64,000 nucleotides of DNA from Candidatus Epulonipiscium fishelsonii. GTDB lineage: Bacteria > Bacillota > Clostridia > Lachnospirales > Cellulosilyticaceae. The stretch is from the NCBI GenBank assembly GCA_001983455.1, contig LJDB01000064.1, positions 62,001 through 126,000 on the forward strand, in the 5' to 3' direction. A program made the translations under genes and the position numbers. The stretch's first letter is position 1. Every line of letters starts with the position of its first letter. Shown piece by piece: positions 7,298 through 16,098 of this stretch. The notes beneath the pieces are model-generated. The model saw only the letters and a program-made list of their open reading frames with translations, made no database searches and was not told the DNA's origin.

Positions 7298-9700
7298 ATG
7301 GATAAATTCTATAGAAAGGAATTGGAAACATATTCAAAAGATTATAAAATATTTATAGATACTTGTAGTATTTTAGAAGATATCTCAGATCAATTTTGGG
7401 ATGATATTGTTCCACTTTTACACCAGTATAAAACTAAAATAATAATTCCAAAAAGAGTATGTGAAGAAATAGAAGCTAAGTGTAAAGATGATAAATTATC
7501 TAATAGGGCAAAAAAATGCTTAGAAAATATAAAGCAACTACAAAACGATAAAGTTATAGAAATAAAAGGAGATGAGACAGATAATTTTGCAGACAATGTC
7601 TTCCAAGTAGTGTTTACTAAATTTAGAATGAGCCATAAATTATTACTGATTACTCAAGATAACAACTTAGCTAAAGATATATTAGCACTTAATAAAAATA
7701 AGTCTGTTCAAGCTAATACTGTTAAAGTGAGAAGATTAGATGAAAAAGGATGTTTATCTGAGTTTAGTTGGGCAATCAGAAGAACAAATGACTCCACTCC
7801 CGCTAATGAGGTATTTGATATAAAAAAAGTTGTATCTAATATTCCAGAAAAAGAGCTTAATAAAATTAGTACTATTCCTAAAGAGCAATCTTTAGTATAC
7901 CTATCTACAGGTGGCAATATTAGATTATTAGAAAAGATTGCTACAGGAGGGGAAGGTATCATTTATAAAACTATGAACCCTAATTTTGTAGCAAAGATTT
8001 ATAAGAAAGATAATAATACACGCAGAACGTATGAAAAAATCCAACTAATTATAAGCAAAAATTTGGAGTGCCAAGGAATTTGCTTTCCTAAAACCATTAT
8101 TTATAACGAAAATAATGAATTTGTGGGATATTTAATGCCTCTAGCAAGAGGAAAAGAACTACAAAAAAGTATTTTTATTAAACCTTTATTCATAAAAAAC
8201 TTCCCTAATTGGAAAAAAAGAGATACTGTTGAGCTATGTGTAACGCTATTAAATAAAATACAATATTTACATGATAGAAATATTATTATGGGAGATATTA
8301 ATCCGGCTAATATATTAGTTGTATCACCTACAGAAATATACTTTGTAGATACTGATAGTTATCAAATAGAAGAGTATCCGTGTCCTGTAGGTACAATAAA
8401 TTACACCGCACCTGAAATTCAACGTAAACATTTCTCAACCTTTCTTCGAACAATAGGACATGAGAATTTTGCAGTAGCAACATTACTATTTATGATAATG
8501 CTACCTGGAAAACCCCCATACTCACAGCAAGGCGGTGAAGACCCCGTTTCAAATATTATTAAGATGGATTTTTCTTATCCATTTAAGCAAAATTCTAATA
8601 AAAGAACTCCTGATGGTCCTTGGAGATATATATGGAGCCACTTAACATATGACCTAAAAGAAGAATTTTATAATACTTTTAGAAAAGATGGAGACAAATC
8701 TACAGAAGATAAACGCTTAAAAGTTAATGAATGGCTAAATATTTTCAAATATTACTTACTTTTACTGGATAGTGGTACACTGGGTACCCAAGATAAGATG
8801 TCAGAGGAGTTATTTCCTACTCGTCACAAAAAAACTTCTAATACACAATATATCAGCTGCATGTTATGTAAAAATGAGATAGATGAAAAACAATGTAGAA
8901 ATGGAATATGTCGTTCTTGCTTAGCACTTGGTGAAACTTATTATTGTAAATGTGGAAAAGAAATATTTTATAGTAATAATGATAAATATGTTAAAAATTT
9001 TAAAAAGCCTTTGACTTGTTTAGATTGTTTTTCGCATGGAAAACAAGTTCATAGCAATATACGTTGTATTGAATGTGGAGTTTATTTTGACATTACAAAT
9101 AATGAGTTGGATTATTTTAACAAAAAAGGGTTGGATGTGCCTAAAAGATGTCCGAATTGTAGAAAAGAAAGGAAAAATAATGCTTACAATTATTCAAGCA
9201 ATATTTCGAGTAATAGTCCTAATAATAATTCAAATAATAGTCCTAATAATAGTTCCAACAAGAATTTAAATAATAATTCAAATAATAGTTCCAACAAGAA
9301 TTTAAATAATAATTCCAGTAATAGTTCCAACAATAATTCAAATAATCGTTCAAAAAACCGTAAGGGATCATTATGCTTTATAACAACAGTAGTTTGTCAA
9401 TATTATGGCAAACCTGATGATTGTGAAGAGTTAACAATTTTAAGAAATTATAGAGATAATTGGCTATCTCAACAAGTAGATGGAAAATTACTAATTGCAG
9501 AGTATTATAATACCGCACCATTGCTAGTTAGTTTACTATGTAGTTCATCAGAATATGAATATTATTGCGAATTATTATGGAAAATATATATTATTCCATG
9601 TATAGAACTAATTAAAAACAATAAATTAGAAGAGTGTAAAAATTTGTATATAGCAATGGTACAATTTTTAGATGGCCAATTAAGGAAACCATTAACATAA
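7298..9700 (+). CDS. PIN domain - Ser/Thr kinase - zinc ribbon - CFI-box fusion protein
   Basis: The protein has 800 residues and an unusual domain order. Residues about 15-150 look like a PIN nuclease domain: FIDTCS with D21, acidic E56/E57, D95 or D99, and LITQDNN with D121. Residues about 205-490 form a eukaryotic-type kinase: glycine loop ATGGEG (215-220), VAK with K233, catalytic GDINPAN (D333, N338), DTD in place of DFG (351-353) and APE (371-373). Then come zinc-ribbon cysteine pairs (C521/C524, C538/C541, C550/C552, C574/C577, C590/C593, C618/C621), an Asn/Ser linker (631-682) and a C-terminal CFI-box domain (CFITTVVC at 693-700, then ILRNYRD). All catalytic residues expected of an active kinase appear present. 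It leads an operon with a vWA and a PP2C gene, matching the TerY-P signalling triad. The targets are unknown. Confidence 0.85.
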   Translation: MDKFYRKELETYSKDYKIFIDTCSILEDISDQFWDDIVPLLHQYKTKIIIPKRVCEEIEAKCKDDKLSNRAKKCLENIKQLQNDKVIEIKGDETDNFADNVFQVVFTKFRMSHKLLLITQDNNLAKDILALNKNKSVQANTVKVRRLDEKGCLSEFSWAIRRTNDSTPANEVFDIKKVVSNIPEKELNKISTIPKEQSLVYLSTGGNIRLLEKIATGGEGIIYKTMNPNFVAKIYKKDNNTRRTYEKIQLIISKNLECQGICFPKTIIYNENNEFVGYLMPLARGKELQKSIFIKPLFIKNFPNWKKRDTVELCVTLLNKIQYLHDRNIIMGDINPANILVVSPTEIYFVDTDSYQIEEYPCPVGTINYTAPEIQRKHFSTFLRTIGHENFAVATLLFMIMLPGKPPYSQQGGEDPVSNIIKMDFSYPFKQNSNKRTPDGPWRYIWSHLTYDLKEEFYNTFRKDGDKSTEDKRLKVNEWLNIFKYYLLLLDSGTLGTQDKMSEELFPTRHKKTSNTQYISCMLCKNEIDEKQCRNGICRSCLALGETYYCKCGKEIFYSNNDKYVKNFKKPLTCLDCFSHGKQVHSNIRCIECGVYFDITNNELDYFNKKGLDVPKRCPNCRKERKNNAYNYSSNISSNSPNNNSNNSPNNSSNKNLNNNSNNSSNKNLNNNSSNSSNNNSNNRSKNRKGSLCFITTVVCQYYGKPDDCEELTILRNYRDNWLSQQVDGKLLIAEYYNTAPLLVSLLCSSSEYEYYCELLWKIYIIPCIELIKNNKLEECKNLYIAMVQFLDGQLRKPLT
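9188..9343 (+). repeat. Asn/Ser low-complexity linker with imperfect tandem repeats
   Basis: About 52 codons are almost all Asn or Ser, with repeated units such as NNSNNSSNKNL. They join the zinc-ribbon part to the CFI-box domain of the kinase. The underlying DNA (aataataattcaaataatagt-like units) is prone to slippage. Confidence 0.85.
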
Positions 9701-9719
9701 CTAAAATTAGGAGGAAATT

Positions 9720-10409
9720 ATGATAGAACAAAATTTATTAAGAATAGAAGATTTGGTTAATAATCCAACGCCCCGAATAGCAGTATGTTTATGCCTAGAC
9801 ACGAGCTATTCCATGAGAGGCAACCGTATAAAAGAACTGAATGAAGGAGTAAAACTGTTTTATGAAGCAATAAAAGAAGATGAAATGGCTTTTTATTCAG
9901 CTGAAATTAGTATTGTAACTTTTGGAAAAAATGGGGTAGAGTGTTTGGTTGATTTCGCAAGTTTAGAATTACAACCAGATGCACCTATATTGAAAGCAGA
10001 AGGTATGACACCTATGGGAGAAGCGGTAAATTTGGCATTAGATTTATTAGAGAATAGAAAAAAAGAATATAGCGATAAAGGTGTAGATTATTATCAACCA
10101 TGGTTAGTACTTATGACTGACGGAGAACCAAATGGAAGTGCTATAGAACTTTCACGTTCTGTTAACCGTACAGTTGACCTTTTAGATAAAAAGAAACTTA
10201 CAATTTTTCCAATAGGTATTGGAGCAGACGCAGACATGAACATATTAAAAAAATACTCACCACATAGACAGCCATTAAAGCTCCAAGGAGTAAAATTTAA
10301 AGAATTTTTTGCTTGGTTAAGTAATAGTGTTTCTAAAGTGTCACAATCAACGCCTGGAGAAAATGTAAAATTAGATGTAGAAGCAATTTCAGGATGGGCA
10401 ACACTCTAA
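9720..10409 (+). CDS. vWA domain protein, TerY-like
   Basis: The 229 residues form a single von Willebrand factor A domain with a complete MIDAS metal site: DTSYS in the first strand (about residues 24-28), the threonine in MTPMGEA (about 98) and TDG in LVLMTDGEPNG (about 137). This is the TerY type found in tellurite-resistance-linked stress systems. TerY proteins are thought to act as metal-dependent scaffolds that bring a kinase and a PP2C phosphatase together. It has an AGGAGG site, starts 19 bases after the kinase stop and is followed 31 bases later by the phosphatase. No TerC, TerD or TerB gene is nearby. Confidence 0.9.
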   Translation: MIEQNLLRIEDLVNNPTPRIAVCLCLDTSYSMRGNRIKELNEGVKLFYEAIKEDEMAFYSAEISIVTFGKNGVECLVDFASLELQPDAPILKAEGMTPMGEAVNLALDLLENRKKEYSDKGVDYYQPWLVLMTDGEPNGSAIELSRSVNRTVDLLDKKKLTIFPIGIGADADMNILKKYSPHRQPLKLQGVKFKEFFAWLSNSVSKVSQSTPGENVKLDVEAISGWATL

Positions 10410-10440
10410 ATATTTATATTTAGAACTTTAGAGGTGTAAT

Positions 10441-11235
10441 ATGTGGAAAACAGCAAAATGTGAAGTACAGGGTAGAGGTCATGAAAAACAAGATATTCCT
10501 TGTCAAGACAAGACATTTTATATACAAGAAGGAGATACTACGGTAATAGCACTAGCTGATGGGGCTGGCTCAGCACGTTTATCAGAACATGGTGCCGATA
10601 GAGTAACCCGATTTATTGGAGAAGAATTTATAGAAAACTTTAATCTATATTTTGAACAATCTGACGGTGCTATTGTAAAACAAGACTTAAGAAATAAAAT
10701 AGTTGGTACATTAGAACAATTAAGAGAACAATTAATTTTAGAAGTAGATTGCAAAATAGAAGATTTAGCTTCAACATTATTATTTGTAGCTGTAAAAGAT
10801 AATAATTTTATAATAGGTCATATTGGTGATGGTGTTATAGGATATTTAAAAAATGATGACATGAAAATAGCTTCAGAGCCTCAAAATGGAGAATTTGTAA
10901 ATAGTACTATTTTTACCACGTCTCCTGATTTTATAAATAACTTTAATTTGATTAAAGGTGAGGTTGGTGAAATTCAAGGCTTTGTACTCATGTCCGATGG
11001 AAGCGAAACCAGTCTATATAATAAAAAAGAAAAACAACTGTCTCCTATGGTAAATAAAATTATGAACTTAGCTATAGAAAATTCTCAGGACAAATTGGAA
11101 AAATTACTGGATGACACTTTTCAAAGTATGATAAAACCAAGAACCTTGGATGATTGTAGTATTGTATTTATGACAAAGAATATTATATTTGAAACAGGAT
11201 CATACACAGAGTTACATCTACAAGAACAAATTTAA
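10441..11235 (+). CDS. PP2C-family serine/threonine phosphatase
   Basis: The 264 residues match the PP2C (PPM) fold, a metal-dependent protein Ser/Thr phosphatase. Conserved motifs are ALADGAGSA (about residues 37-45) with the metal-binding aspartate, GHIGDGVIG (about 123-131), LMSDGSETSLYN (about 182) and LDDCSIVFM (about 240) near the C-terminus. It is the third gene of the kinase-vWA-phosphatase set and would be expected to reverse the kinase's phosphorylation. A GAGGTG precedes the ATG. A bidirectional terminator closes the operon. Confidence 0.9.
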   Translation: MWKTAKCEVQGRGHEKQDIPCQDKTFYIQEGDTTVIALADGAGSARLSEHGADRVTRFIGEEFIENFNLYFEQSDGAIVKQDLRNKIVGTLEQLREQLILEVDCKIEDLASTLLFVAVKDNNFIIGHIGDGVIGYLKNDDMKIASEPQNGEFVNSTIFTTSPDFINNFNLIKGEVGEIQGFVLMSDGSETSLYNKKEKQLSPMVNKIMNLAIENSQDKLEKLLDDTFQSMIKPRTLDDCSIVFMTKNIIFETGSYTELHLQEQI

Positions 11236-11246
11236 TCACGTTGTTT

Positions 11247-11267
11247 CTAAATTCTGTTATCATGCAT
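11247..11267. repeat. Weak family A repeat relative
   Basis: CTAAATTCTGTTATCATGCA resembles the right half of the family A palindrome with several mismatches. No clear left partner is seen. Confidence 0.3.
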
Positions 11268-11270
11268 GAA

Positions 11271-11305
11271 GTAATAAGAAAAGACACTTAGCCTTTTCTT
11301 ATTAC
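11271..11305. terminator. Bidirectional terminator between PP2C and flavodiiron genes
   Basis: A perfect 13-bp stem (GTAATAAGAAAAG with CTTTTCTTATTAC) lies between two convergent genes. A-rich and T-rich arms serve both strands. It belongs to the same sequence family as the hairpins at 1959-1995 and 58540-58574. Confidence 0.85.
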
Positions 11306-11314
11306 CATTAATAT

Positions 11315-12502
11315 TTAATAACTTTCTATGATGCTCTTAGTCCACTCTTTTATTTTTACAACATCTTCATCTGTTGGTTTAAACATTACACCAAATGGTT
11401 CCACAGGAGTTTTAAATTTTAATTGGTTATATCTTTGAGTTATATTTGGTAAAGCTTCGCCACTCCATCCATGTGAACCAAAGCAAGCTGCAATTTTTCC
11501 GCCATGAATAACAGGATTTAAGCTTGTTAGTATTTGCCAAATTTGAGGTAGTGCATCTCCAATTAAAGTTGAAGAACCCATAATAAGAATATCACACTCT
11601 TGAACATCTTCAATTGCACGTCCCATATCATCAAATGTTAAATCAAATGCTGTTATTTTAGCCTTTGGACATAGCTTTCTTGCTTCCTCTTCCACTGCTT
11701 GAGCTAATTTCTTAGTGTAACCATAAGCAGAAACATAAGGTATAATAATTGAAAGGTCATGTTTTTTAAACACAGTTGACCATTCTTTATACAGCTTTTT
11801 AAATTCTTCAATATGAGGTTTATCAATAATTAATCCATGACTTGGACAAATATAGTCTATATCTAAGTTCGCAATTTTATCTAGTGCTTTTATTACAAAT
11901 GGTTTAAACGGTCCTATTATTACGTCAAAATAATATTTAGCCGCTAACGCATACTTTTCTGCCCATGTTTTGTCAAGTTCAGAATAAAAACTCTTATCAC
12001 TAGCATAATGTGATCCAAATGAATCACAAGTTAATAGAATTTTGCTCTCTACTATATATGAATATATAGTGTCAGGCCAGTGTAACATAGGTACACTTAA
12101 AAACTTAATTGTTTTATCCCCAACAGAAATGCTGTCTCCATCTTTGACAATTTGTGATTTAAATGGTTTGTTTATAATTGATTTTAAATATTTAATTGCT
12201 ATTGCAGACCCTACAATAGTAGCATTTGGTGCATATTCCAAAACTTTATATAATGAACCTGAATGGTCTGGCTCAGTATGATGAACCACTATATAGTCAA
12301 TTTTGCTTGGGTCAACATATTTTTTTATATTTTTAATAAATTCATCTGTAAAACTATATTTGACGCTGTCAAACAAAACTGTTTTTTCTGATCCTTTTAG
12401 TAAATATGAATTGTAGCTTGTTCCAAATTCTGCTTCCATTACGATGTCAAAAATTCTTAATTTATAGTCTTGAACGCCTACTTCGAAAAATGTATTTTTC
12501 AT
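11315..12502 (-). CDS. Flavodiiron protein (FprA family A-type flavoprotein)
   Basis: This is a soluble O2- or NO-reducing enzyme of anaerobes. It reduces dioxygen to water with electrons from rubredoxin or similar donors. The N-terminal metallo-beta-lactamase-like domain holds the di-iron ligands H75, E77, D79 (HHTEPDH), H141 (LHWPDT), D160 (LTCDS) and H224 (CPSHG). Their spacing fits the family. The C-terminal flavodoxin domain starts near residue 250 (SAYGYTKKLA for FMN phosphate) and contains MGSSTLIGDA and GSHGWSGEA. There is no C-terminal rubredoxin or flavin reductase extension. The ATG at 12502 follows GGAGG. It appears monocistronic. Confidence 0.95.
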   Translation of the reverse strand: MKNTFFEVGVQDYKLRIFDIVMEAEFGTSYNSYLLKGSEKTVLFDSVKYSFTDEFIKNIKKYVDPSKIDYIVVHHTEPDHSGSLYKVLEYAPNATIVGSAIAIKYLKSIINKPFKSQIVKDGDSISVGDKTIKFLSVPMLHWPDTIYSYIVESKILLTCDSFGSHYASDKSFYSELDKTWAEKYALAAKYYFDVIIGPFKPFVIKALDKIANLDIDYICPSHGLIIDKPHIEEFKKLYKEWSTVFKKHDLSIIIPYVSAYGYTKKLAQAVEEEARKLCPKAKITAFDLTFDDMGRAIEDVQECDILIMGSSTLIGDALPQIWQILTSLNPVIHGGKIAACFGSHGWSGEALPNITQRYNQLKFKTPVEPFGVMFKPTDEDVVKIKEWTKSIIESY

Positions 12503-12896
12503 TTCTATATTTCCTCCTAAATTTAAGCATATTTTGTTAACAACATATATATTATAATTATTTTCTAGAAAACTAGCAACTATAAATTTATCTTGAATAA
12601 AATTAAAATATGTATTAAAATTAAATTTGTGCTTGTGTTATTAAAATAATTTATTTTTAATACGTAAGTAAACACATATTAAGGAAAATATATAAGCATA
12701 CTCCCTACATGCAACAGCAAAATTAAATATAATTGTGCATATGATTTATAAAATTTTAGCTACTACAATAACTTAAAGTTTACAAATAATTTTATAAATG
12801 GAGATGATATTCCTTAATTACGCAAGAGTTGTTCCCAAATCTGCTATTTGCTAAAAACAACTCTATAATATTTTAAATTAAGAAAGTGAGGTTATT
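12503..12896. other. Divergent intergenic region with a hairpin in the cls leader
   Basis: This AT-rich region lies between the divergent flavodiiron and cls genes. The clearest element is a 9-bp inverted repeat, AGAGTTGTT (12825-12833) with AACAACTCT (12856-12864), 33 bases before the cls start. It could be an attenuator or a regulator site. No gene or known riboswitch is recognised. Confidence 0.5.
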
Positions 12897-14438
12897 ATGT
12901 TAAAAAAAGGATTAAAATTATTAACAAGTCGACTTTTTATAGTTGGTGTATTAATTTTGGTACAAGTGATTGTCTTAACTTTATTTATAATTAGACTTAG
13001 TGAATATTTTACTTATGCATACTTTTTATTTGCAACTTTAAGCTTAATAGTAGTTTTATATATTGTAAACAGAGATGACAATCCTTCGTACAAATTAGCA
13101 TGGATTGTTCCTATAATGGCATTTCCTATAATAGGAGGACCATTTTATTTAATGTTTGGTGGAAAGCAAGCTAGTAATAACTTAAAAGCACAAATTAAAT
13201 ATTCTCTTGAAAAAACACTTTCATTTTGTAATCAAGATAAAGATGTTATTCAAGAAATCAGTATGCAAGACAAATCTGCGGCAAATCAATCAGCATATAT
13301 CCATAAACATTCTTTTTTGCCAATTTACAAAAATACAACAACAAAGTACTTAAGTTCAGGGGAAGCTTTTTTTGAGAGGTTATTGGAAGAACTAGAAAAA
13401 GCAGAACATTTTATATTTATGGAATACTTTATAGTTGAACAGGGAAAAATGTGGAATACAATATTAGAAGTTCTTGCTAAAAAAGCTAGTGCTGGTGTTG
13501 AGGTAAGGATGATGTATGATGATGCAGGAACAATAACAGTCTTGCCATATAAATATCACGATCACCTTGAAAGTTTAGGTATCAAAACTGTTGTATTTAA
13601 CAAATTAAATCCAACACTTTCAATTTATATGAACAATCGTGACCATAGAAAAATCACCGTCATTGATGGACATACAGGATTTATTGGTGGCGTAAATTTG
13701 GCTGATGAGTATATCAATGAAGTTGAGAAATTTGGACATTGGAAAGATGCAGCTTTATATTTAAAAGGTGATGCCGTTTGGAGCTTAAGCCTTATGTTTA
13801 TACAAGTTTGGAATTTTAGTACCGAAGATAAACTTTTCAATTTTCTTCACTATAAACCTCATGAAAATTACACTCAGCCTTTTGAAAGCGATGGATATGT
13901 TCAACCATACGGTGACAGTCCACTTGATAACGAATCTACGGGAGAAAGTGTCTACTTAAATATTATAAACCGTGCAAAAGACTATGTTTATATCAATACC
14001 CCATACTTTATCGTAGACAATGAAATTATAACTGCACTATCTTTAGCTTCAAAAAGTGGTGTCGAAATAATCATTGTAACTCCTCATATTGAAGATAAGT
14101 GGTATGCACATGTTTTAACACGTTCATATTATGCTCAGCTTATAAAAGCAGGAATTAAAGTTTATGAATATACTCCTGGATTTATCCACTCTAAAACATT
14201 TGTATGTGATGACGAAATTGGTGTTGTTGGAACAATAAATCTTGATTACAGAAGCTTATATTTGCATTTTGAATGTGGTGTTTGGATGTATAAAACTAAG
14301 TCTGTTCTTGAAATTAAAGATGATTTCTTAAAAACTTTAGAAATTTGTAAACCTATAACTTTAGAAGAGGCACAAAACATAAAATGGGGTACAAAAGCAG
14401 TAGCTTCAGTATTAAAGTTATTTTCTCCATTAATGTAA
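12897..14438 (+). CDS. cls: Cardiolipin synthase
   Basis: This membrane enzyme of the phospholipase D superfamily condenses two phosphatidylglycerols into cardiolipin and glycerol. Two N-terminal membrane segments (about residues 13-33 and 38-57) and the PLDc_N region precede two HKD catalytic motifs. These are H250-x-K252-x4-D257 in RDHRKITVID and H431-x-K433-x4-D438 in IHSKTFVCDD. The 513 residues are the usual length for Gram-positive Cls. AAGTGAGG precedes the ATG. The gene is followed by its own terminator. Confidence 0.95.
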   Translation: MLKKGLKLLTSRLFIVGVLILVQVIVLTLFIIRLSEYFTYAYFLFATLSLIVVLYIVNRDDNPSYKLAWIVPIMAFPIIGGPFYLMFGGKQASNNLKAQIKYSLEKTLSFCNQDKDVIQEISMQDKSAANQSAYIHKHSFLPIYKNTTTKYLSSGEAFFERLLEELEKAEHFIFMEYFIVEQGKMWNTILEVLAKKASAGVEVRMMYDDAGTITVLPYKYHDHLESLGIKTVVFNKLNPTLSIYMNNRDHRKITVIDGHTGFIGGVNLADEYINEVEKFGHWKDAALYLKGDAVWSLSLMFIQVWNFSTEDKLFNFLHYKPHENYTQPFESDGYVQPYGDSPLDNESTGESVYLNIINRAKDYVYINTPYFIVDNEIITALSLASKSGVEIIIVTPHIEDKWYAHVLTRSYYAQLIKAGIKVYEYTPGFIHSKTFVCDDEIGVVGTINLDYRSLYLHFECGVWMYKTKSVLEIKDDFLKTLEICKPITLEEAQNIKWGTKAVASVLKLFSPLM

Positions 14439-14445
14439 TTTGATG

Positions 14446-14481
14446 AAAAAATATGAGGAGACACAAGCTCCTTATATTTTT
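14446..14481 (+). terminator. Terminator after cls
   Basis: AAAAATATGAGGAG pairs with CTCCTTATATTTTT around a seven-base loop just after the cls stop, followed by a T-rich stretch. Confidence 0.85.
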
Positions 14482-14512
14482 CACATATGTTTAGGATAAA
14501 TAGCTTTCAATG

Positions 14513-14530
14513 GAGCATAACTTGCTCCTA
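14513..14530 (+). other. Small hairpin in the leader of the HAD phosphatase gene
   Basis: GGAGCA and TGCTCC form a six-base stem with a five-base loop about 40 bases before the start at 14568. A 16-base string just upstream (14487-14502) also occurs at 22141-22156. Confidence 0.4.
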
Positions 14531-14567
14531 ACAAAAATTTTAAAACTTAAGAAGGATAGGTAAAAAA

Positions 14568-15374
14568 ATGTATAAAATAGTAACTATTGATATGGATGGA
14601 ACTTTGTTAAGAAGTGATAAGACTATTTCAGATTTCACTAAAGAAACTTTAAAACAAGTTCAAAATAAAGGTACCAAAATTGTTATTGCATCAGGCAGAC
14701 CTCTTGCTGGTATAGAGCACTATCTTGAAGAACTTAATTTAAATACGGAAGATGATTATGTTATATCTTTTAATGGTGCTTTAGTACGAAATGTTGCCAC
14801 AAAAAAAATAATTGCTCATACAGTTTTGTATGGTCAAGATTTGTTAGATATTTATGAGATCTCAAAACAACTAGGATTAAATATGCATGCTTTTTCTAAT
14901 CAAGGCTGTATAACTACATGTTTAAGCAAATATTCTGAACTTGAAGGAACTATGAATAAAATCCCTGTTAATATAATAGATTATAAAACTATAAAACCAG
15001 ACGACGAAATTATAAAAATTATGCTTGTTGATGAACCAGACAAGTTAGAGGTAGCAATAAAGAAGTTGCCAAAAGAACTATATGAAAAATATACTATTGT
15101 AAGAAGTGCACCTTTCTTTCTTGAGTTTCTTAACAAAGAAGCAAACAAAGGTGTTGGACTTGAAAAACTTGCTAAGCATCTCAATATTCCTAAAGAAGAA
15201 ACTATGGCATTTGGTGATGCTGGTAATGATGAGCACATGATTAAGTTCGCAGGAATGGGAGTTGCAATGGGTAATGCTTTCCCTGAAATTAAAGCAATTG
15301 CAAAGCATGTTACTTCATCAAATGATGAGGATGGAGTTGCCAGAGCTCTTAGAAAGTTTGTATTGGAGGAATAA
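14568..15374 (+). CDS. Cof-type HAD-superfamily phosphatase
   Basis: The 268 residues match the Cof/YidA class of haloacid dehalogenase-like hydrolases, cytosolic phosphatases of sugar phosphates or flavin intermediates. Motif I is DMDGTLL (about residues 7-13), motif II lies in ASGRPLAG (about 43-50), motif III is a lysine near residue 195, and motif IV is FGDAGND (about 215). The C2-type cap lies between motifs II and III. The substrate cannot be told from sequence. The next gene starts one base after its stop and its ribosome binding site lies in the last codons, so the two are likely cotranscribed. Confidence 0.92.
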   Translation: MYKIVTIDMDGTLLRSDKTISDFTKETLKQVQNKGTKIVIASGRPLAGIEHYLEELNLNTEDDYVISFNGALVRNVATKKIIAHTVLYGQDLLDIYEISKQLGLNMHAFSNQGCITTCLSKYSELEGTMNKIPVNIIDYKTIKPDDEIIKIMLVDEPDKLEVAIKKLPKELYEKYTIVRSAPFFLEFLNKEANKGVGLEKLAKHLNIPKEETMAFGDAGNDEHMIKFAGMGVAMGNAFPEIKAIAKHVTSSNDEDGVARALRKFVLEE

Positions 15375-15375
15375 C

Positions 15376-15999
15376 ATGAAAATTAGAAAGAACTTAATAA
15401 TGCTAGTAGTTCTTTTGTGTACTTTAAGCCTTATAGGATGTAGCCAAACATCTTCTGAAGTTGTTGAATACCAGGAACAAGTTGCTTCTTTAGAAAACCA
15501 GTTATCTTTAGAACAGCAAAAAAACAAAGAACTTCAAACTAAAATTACCACTCTTGAGAGTGCCCTTAAAAAATACCAACAAGTAGACGATACTTATAGT
15601 TTATTAAAAGTCTATACTGTAGATGCAAATACAATGGAAACACTAGTGTTGGATGAGTTATTTCCACAAGACAATATAATTAATACGCTAGATACTTTAG
15701 CAAATTCACTTTCACAAAATGTATTTGAAAACTTAGGCATTGAAATTTTGTCTATCGAAGATATTGATGGACAAAAAATTGCACACATTGATTTGCAAGA
15801 TGACGCAACAATACCTGTAACTTGGAATTCATTTTTTCAAGGTTCGACTGGTGGAAAAATAACTACTGATAGCTTAAAGATGACTTTTCTTCAATCAAAT
15901 TATCCATCTGAATGGATTGATGGTATAAGCTTCACGTATAAAGGAGAGCCAATTACTGGTGACCATGTCGAAGAATTAACTAAAATTATATATAGATAA
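15376..15999 (+). CDS. Putative lipoprotein with coiled coil and GerMN-like domain
   Basis: The 207 residues begin with a lipoprotein signal (LSLIGC, cysteine near residue 22). A Gln/Glu-rich coiled coil follows (about residues 30-68), then a globular domain of about 130 residues. The globular part (LLKVYTVDANTMETL... SFTYKGEPI) resembles GerMN domains of GerM-type spore and germination proteins, but I place that only tentatively. The ATG at 15376 is chosen because TTGGAGG lies eight bases upstream and the lipobox then falls at the normal distance. An earlier in-frame ATG overlaps the phosphatase gene and would abolish the signal peptide. Confidence 0.75.
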   Translation: MKIRKNLIMLVVLLCTLSLIGCSQTSSEVVEYQEQVASLENQLSLEQQKNKELQTKITTLESALKKYQQVDDTYSLLKVYTVDANTMETLVLDELFPQDNIINTLDTLANSLSQNVFENLGIEILSIEDIDGQKIAHIDLQDDATIPVTWNSFFQGSTGGKITTDSLKMTFLQSNYPSEWIDGISFTYKGEPITGDHVEELTKIIYR

Positions 16000-16098
16000 A
16001 ATAAATAACTTATACCCTAAAATTAAAATTTATGATATAATACACTATAATACATTATATCGATTTTTAATTTAACAATTTAATCGGGGGAAAAATTT

